From: Bdellovibrionales bacterium
GTDB taxonomy: Bacteria > Bdellovibrionota > Bdellovibrionia > Bdellovibrionales > JAMPXM01
Assembly: GCA_005792225.1 (NCBI GenBank)
Contig: SXSP01000332.1
Coordinates: 1 to 9,007 of the forward strand
Length of the DNA stretch: 9,007 nt
Direction of reading: 5' to 3'
In this document: positions 6,365 through 9,007 of the stretch, piece after piece
Layout of the letters: each line of letters starts with the position of its first letter
How positions within the stretch are numbered: the stretch's first letter is position 1
The notes under the pieces: model-generated
The model's input: the letters and a program-made list of their open reading frames with translations, nothing else
Database searches by the model: none
What the model was told of the DNA's origin: nothing
Program-made: the position numbers and the translations under genes

Positions 6365-8683
6365 GTGAGCCAAAAAAATCTCTACATGACTCGACGAACT
6401 TTCGTCACAGGTCTCGGACTCTCGACGGTCGGCCTCTATTTCGGCGCGTTCGCCTACGCTCAAAACAAGGCGACCACCGAACCATCGGGCGCGATGGGGC
6501 CCAAACCAGATCCCGAACAACCCGTCGAAGAGCAAAAATCCATCGGCCTTAATCCAAACGTGTTTATCCACCTGGCGCCCTCGGGCCTGGTGACGATCGT
6601 CTGCCATCGATCAGAGATGGGCCAAGGAATTCGGAGCTCGCTCCCCGTCCTCCTTGCCGATGAACTGGGCGCCGACATGAAGCAAGTCAAGATCATCCAG
6701 GGCGACGGCGACAAGGCCTATGGAGATCAAAACACGGATGGCTCAAACAGCGTGCGCGGCATTTACCAAGACATGAGAAAAGTCGCGGCCACCGCACGCA
6801 TGATGCTGGTGTCGGCAGCCGCGGCCAGACTCAAAGTTCCCGCCGAATCACTTGAAGCGAGAGACCACCAGGTTTTTCATAAAGCCTCCGGCAAAAAGAT
6901 TCCGTTCGGCGACCTCGCGATAGATGCGGGAAAGCTCGAGATTCCGAAGCCCGACCAGGTGAAACTTCGTCCCGACAAAGAAATGAAAAGGGTCGGTGGA
7001 AAACTTCCGCTCATTGATGGCCCGGCCTACGTAAACGGCACGGCCGCATTCGGTGCCGACATTCGCCAGCCTGGAATGTTAATCGCGGTGATCGCGCGGC
7101 CGCCCGTCGTCGGCGGTCAAGTTAAAAAGTTTAATCGCGAGGCAGCACTTAAAATTCCCGGTGTGAAACAAGTCATCGAAATGCCCCAACCCGCTCCCCC
7201 ATACGGCTTTCAGCCTTGGGGCGGCATCGCCGTGCTCGCCGAGAATACATGGGCCGCGATGAAAGGACGTGATGCTCTAGCCGCTCAATGGGACGCGGGA
7301 CCCAACGGTCAGTACTCATCCGCGACCTATCGCGAAAGCCTTTTTAAGTCAGTGCGAAATCCGGGTGAGGTGATGAGAAACGTCGGCAATATCGACACGG
7401 CTCTCAGCTCGGCCGCGAAGACCATTGAAGCCGAATACTATGTTCCTCACCTTCCGCACGTTCCGATGGAACCTCCAGCGGCCCTAGCCGTCTTCAAAAA
7501 AGCCAATGGCGGAAGTTGCGAAGTCTGGGCACCGACGCAAAACCCTCAGGCCGCGATGACCGAAGTCGCACGCGTTCTTGGTTTGAAGGAGGAACAAGTC
7601 ACCGTTCACGTGACTCTGCTCGGTGGTGGATTCGGCCGCAAATCAAAGGCGGATTTCTGCTCGGAAGCCGCGTTTCTTGCAAAGGCGACCGGCGTTCCGG
7701 TTCGAGTGCAGTTCACGCGTACCGACGACATCCAAAATGATTACCTCAACACCGTGAGCGCCCAACACTTGACCGCCTCAATCGACGAAAAAGGTAAAGT
7801 CACGGGTTGGAGAGTGAGAACGGCATTTCCGCCCATCGCTTCCACATTCAACCCGAAAGAGGACCGGCCGGGATTGGGTGATCTCCAACAGGGAGTCCTT
7901 GACGTGGCGCTAGCCGTACCGAACGTGCGTGCTGAAGCATGCCGGGCCCCGGCACATATCCGCGTGGGTTGGCTTCGTTCCGTTTACAATATCTTTCACG
8001 CCTTCGCGGTGAACTCATTCATTGACGAAATCGCCCACGCACGAAAAATGGATCCGCGTGAAAACATGCTCGAGATCTACGGACCTCCGAAAAAGTACTC
8101 GCTCGACGAACTCGGCGTAAAGGAACTCCGCAATTACGGTCAGCCCCTCGAGAAGCACCCGGTTGATTCCGCCCGCTTGCGGGGCGTGATCGAGAAGGTG
8201 ACGCAAAATTCGAAGTGGAAGAGCCGCGGCAAACAGAAGAATCGCGCTTTGGGTCTCGCGGCTCACCGAAGTTTTAACTCGTATACGGCCGTCGTCGCCT
8301 CAATGAGAAAGCGACCTGACGGAAGCCTCTTTATAGATGAAGTCTGGATCGCTATCGACGCGGGCCTCGTGATCAACCCCGATCGCGTGCGCGCACAGAT
8401 GGAAGGTTCGGTCATCAACGGGATGAGCCACGTCCTCTTCGGCGGAGTCACGCACAAGGAAGGCGCGGTCGAACAGACAAACTTCGACGGAGTTCAGCTC
8501 GTTCGCATGTCGACGGCGCCGCAAAAGATAAACGTCGAAATTCTCAGAACCGAGAATGCACCCGGCGGAGTGGGCGAACCCGGAGTACCGCCGGTGGCAC
8601 CGGCGGTCGCAAACGCGGTCTTTGCGTTGACGGGAAAGCGAATTCGCGAATTCGGATTCGCGAACTCAGGTCTTCAAGTCTAG
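6365..8683 (+). CDS. iorB: IorB-like molybdopterin-binding catalytic subunit with Tat signal
   Basis: A 772-residue catalytic subunit of a molybdenum hydroxylase of the xanthine oxidase family. The N-terminus has a Tat signal: TRRTFVTG with R10-R11, a hydrophobic stretch and a predicted cut after AYA at residue 32. An IorB-type region with EMGQG (84-88) and a GDGDKAYGDQ segment comes before the hammerhead domain (from about 219, GPAYVNGTAAFGADI). The molybdopterin-binding loop GGGFGR is at 420-425. RAPAHIRVGWLRSV lies near 530. GVGEPG near the C-terminus holds the probable catalytic base E738. The length is typical of IorB-like proteins. The start is GTG at 6365 with AAGGAGGG at 6351-6358; an ATG at 6386 would remove only seven residues and keep the RR pair. 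Expected in the periplasm with IorA, oxidising an N-heterocycle or aldehyde; the true substrate is unknown. Its stop directly abuts that of the sulfatase. Confidence 0.92.
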   Translation: MSQKNLYMTRRTFVTGLGLSTVGLYFGAFAYAQNKATTEPSGAMGPKPDPEQPVEEQKSIGLNPNVFIHLAPSGLVTIVCHRSEMGQGIRSSLPVLLADELGADMKQVKIIQGDGDKAYGDQNTDGSNSVRGIYQDMRKVAATARMMLVSAAAARLKVPAESLEARDHQVFHKASGKKIPFGDLAIDAGKLEIPKPDQVKLRPDKEMKRVGGKLPLIDGPAYVNGTAAFGADIRQPGMLIAVIARPPVVGGQVKKFNREAALKIPGVKQVIEMPQPAPPYGFQPWGGIAVLAENTWAAMKGRDALAAQWDAGPNGQYSSATYRESLFKSVRNPGEVMRNVGNIDTALSSAAKTIEAEYYVPHLPHVPMEPPAALAVFKKANGGSCEVWAPTQNPQAAMTEVARVLGLKEEQVTVHVTLLGGGFGRKSKADFCSEAAFLAKATGVPVRVQFTRTDDIQNDYLNTVSAQHLTASIDEKGKVTGWRVRTAFPPIASTFNPKEDRPGLGDLQQGVLDVALAVPNVRAEACRAPAHIRVGWLRSVYNIFHAFAVNSFIDEIAHARKMDPRENMLEIYGPPKKYSLDELGVKELRNYGQPLEKHPVDSARLRGVIEKVTQNSKWKSRGKQKNRALGLAAHRSFNSYTAVVASMRKRPDGSLFIDEVWIAIDAGLVINPDRVRAQMEGSVINGMSHVLFGGVTHKEGAVEQTNFDGVQLVRMSTAPQKINVEILRTENAPGGVGEPGVPPVAPAVANAVFALTGKRIREFGFANSGLQV
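8587..8607. repeat. 21-bp near-perfect palindrome in the 3' end of iorB
   Basis: The arms ACCGCCGGTG (8587-8596) and CACCGGCGGT (8598-8607) are exact reverse complements around one central base. The repeat encodes part of VPPVAPAVA after the GEPG motif. A second perfect palindrome, CGAATTCGCGAATTCG, lies at 8639-8654. Either could form mRNA structure near the convergent gene end, but both may simply reflect codon choice. Confidence 0.45.
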
Positions 8684-9007
8684 TTAACCCACGCGTTTTT
8701 TGAGCATGTTCTCGAGAGACGCGCGAACAGATTCGTACTTATCCGGCTCCCAGTAGAGGAGGTTCTTCTTCTCGTGGGGGTCGTTCGCTATATCGTAGAG
8801 CTCCTCGTGCAGCGCCGCTCCCGCGATCCGCGGATAGCTGATGTAACGCCAGCGGCTCGTGCGAATCGAGTGGAAAATCTGAGACGGCGTCGGTGTTCCG
8901 ATATCCGTCGTGTTTTGCGTCGTGATCGCGTAGGAGGGTGTTGCCGCCGAGGGATTCTCCAAGTGAACCTTGAGACTTCTCCCATCGAGCTGGCGGGCCG
9001 CGTAGGA
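8684..9007 (-). CDS. C-terminal part of a sulfatase (partial, runs off the right edge)
   Basis: The minus-strand frame is open from the right edge to a TAA at 8686-8684, giving about 107 C-terminal residues. The features fit the end of an arylsulfatase/iduronate-2-sulfatase-like protein of the alkaline phosphatase superfamily. There is LDGRSL near the edge, then SIRTSRWRYISYP, then EELYDIANDPHEKKNLL, the typical ELYD..NDP.E..NL tail. The TTG at 8962 is an internal codon, not a start, because the frame continues in family-like sequence past it. The catalytic part with the Cys/Ser that becomes formylglycine lies outside the window, so activity, signal peptide and substrate cannot be judged. It converges on iorB with no bases between the two stop codons; no functional link to the hydroxylase is evident. 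Confidence 0.85.
   Translation of the reverse strand, partial: SYAARQLDGRSLKVHLENPSAATPSYAITTQNTTDIGTPTPSQIFHSIRTSRWRYISYPRIAGAALHEELYDIANDPHEKKNLLYWEPDKYESVRASLENMLKKRVG

Noticed and set aside
5887..6552. A 221-codon plus-strand open frame overlapping iorA and the start of iorB
   Set aside because: It is in another frame over two genes with complete family motifs, and its product is Arg/Ser-rich low-information sequence typical of a shadow frame in GC-rich DNA.
8696..8701. T6 run just after iorB as a rho-independent terminator
   Set aside because: No stem ends directly before it, and the run is the lysine codons of the sulfatase C-terminus (KKRVG) read on the other strand.
8684..8962. A complete 92-residue gene starting at 8962
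   Set aside because: The proposed start is a TTG inside a frame that continues to the window edge with sulfatase-like sequence (LDGRSL), so the gene is partial.
1..9007. CRISPR arrays, tRNA/rRNA genes, insertion sequences, prophage or defence systems
   Set aside because: No spaced direct repeats, cloverleaf or rRNA signatures, transposase motifs or phage genes were seen. All genes fit metabolic and envelope redox roles with similar codon use.

Overview
The window looks like an ordinary chromosomal segment of a Gram-negative bacterium. It is gene-dense, roughly mid-50s % GC by eye, and has short gaps and several 4-base start/stop overlaps. The envelope proteins (a DsbD-type electron transporter, a secreted peroxiredoxin-like protein and a Tat-signal molybdenum hydroxylase) imply a periplasm. 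The taxon cannot be fixed from sequence alone; a Bdellovibrionota or deltaproteobacteria-like lineage is only a guess. No tRNA, rRNA, CRISPR array, insertion sequence or phage gene was seen.

Layout: (1) Positions 75-970, minus strand, hold a two-gene unit: a DoxX-like membrane protein followed by a small SAM-dependent methyltransferase, with a GTGA overlap. (2) A divergent gap of about 155 bp leads to positions 1126-3737, plus strand. These encode a DsbD/ScsB-type transmembrane thiol reductase and, overlapping by ATGA, a secreted peroxiredoxin/thioredoxin-like protein that is probably its electron acceptor. (3) A perfect 15-bp hairpin sits at the convergent junction near 3749-3783. (4) Positions 3765-5779, minus strand, hold a MocA-XdhC fusion (molybdenum cofactor cytidylation plus hydroxylase maturation) and, overlapping by GTGA, a SufU/IscU-type Fe-S scaffold. 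(5) A 114-bp divergent promoter region leads to positions 5894-8683, plus strand, an IorA/IorB-type molybdenum hydroxylase: a [2Fe-2S] subunit and a Tat-exported catalytic subunit, with no FAD subunit. (6) The 3' end of a sulfatase gene on the minus strand converges on iorB with directly abutting stop codons and runs off the right edge.

How the genes fit together: the centre of the window looks like a self-contained molybdenum hydroxylase module. MocA would make the cytosine dinucleotide form of the cofactor. XdhC would protect it and help insert the sulfurated form. The SufU-like protein could supply [2Fe-2S] clusters, of which the small subunit needs two, or relay sulfur. The IorAB complex would fold in the cytoplasm and leave through Tat on the signal of the large subunit. 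To the left, the DsbD-type protein and its overlapping partner form a periplasmic reducing route. Both modules concern periplasmic redox chemistry, but no direct link between them is visible. I see no clearly undescribed system. The most notable points are the SufU/MocA-XdhC coupling, the atypical Rossmann loop in the XdhC part, and the hairpin that encodes the SufU C-terminus.
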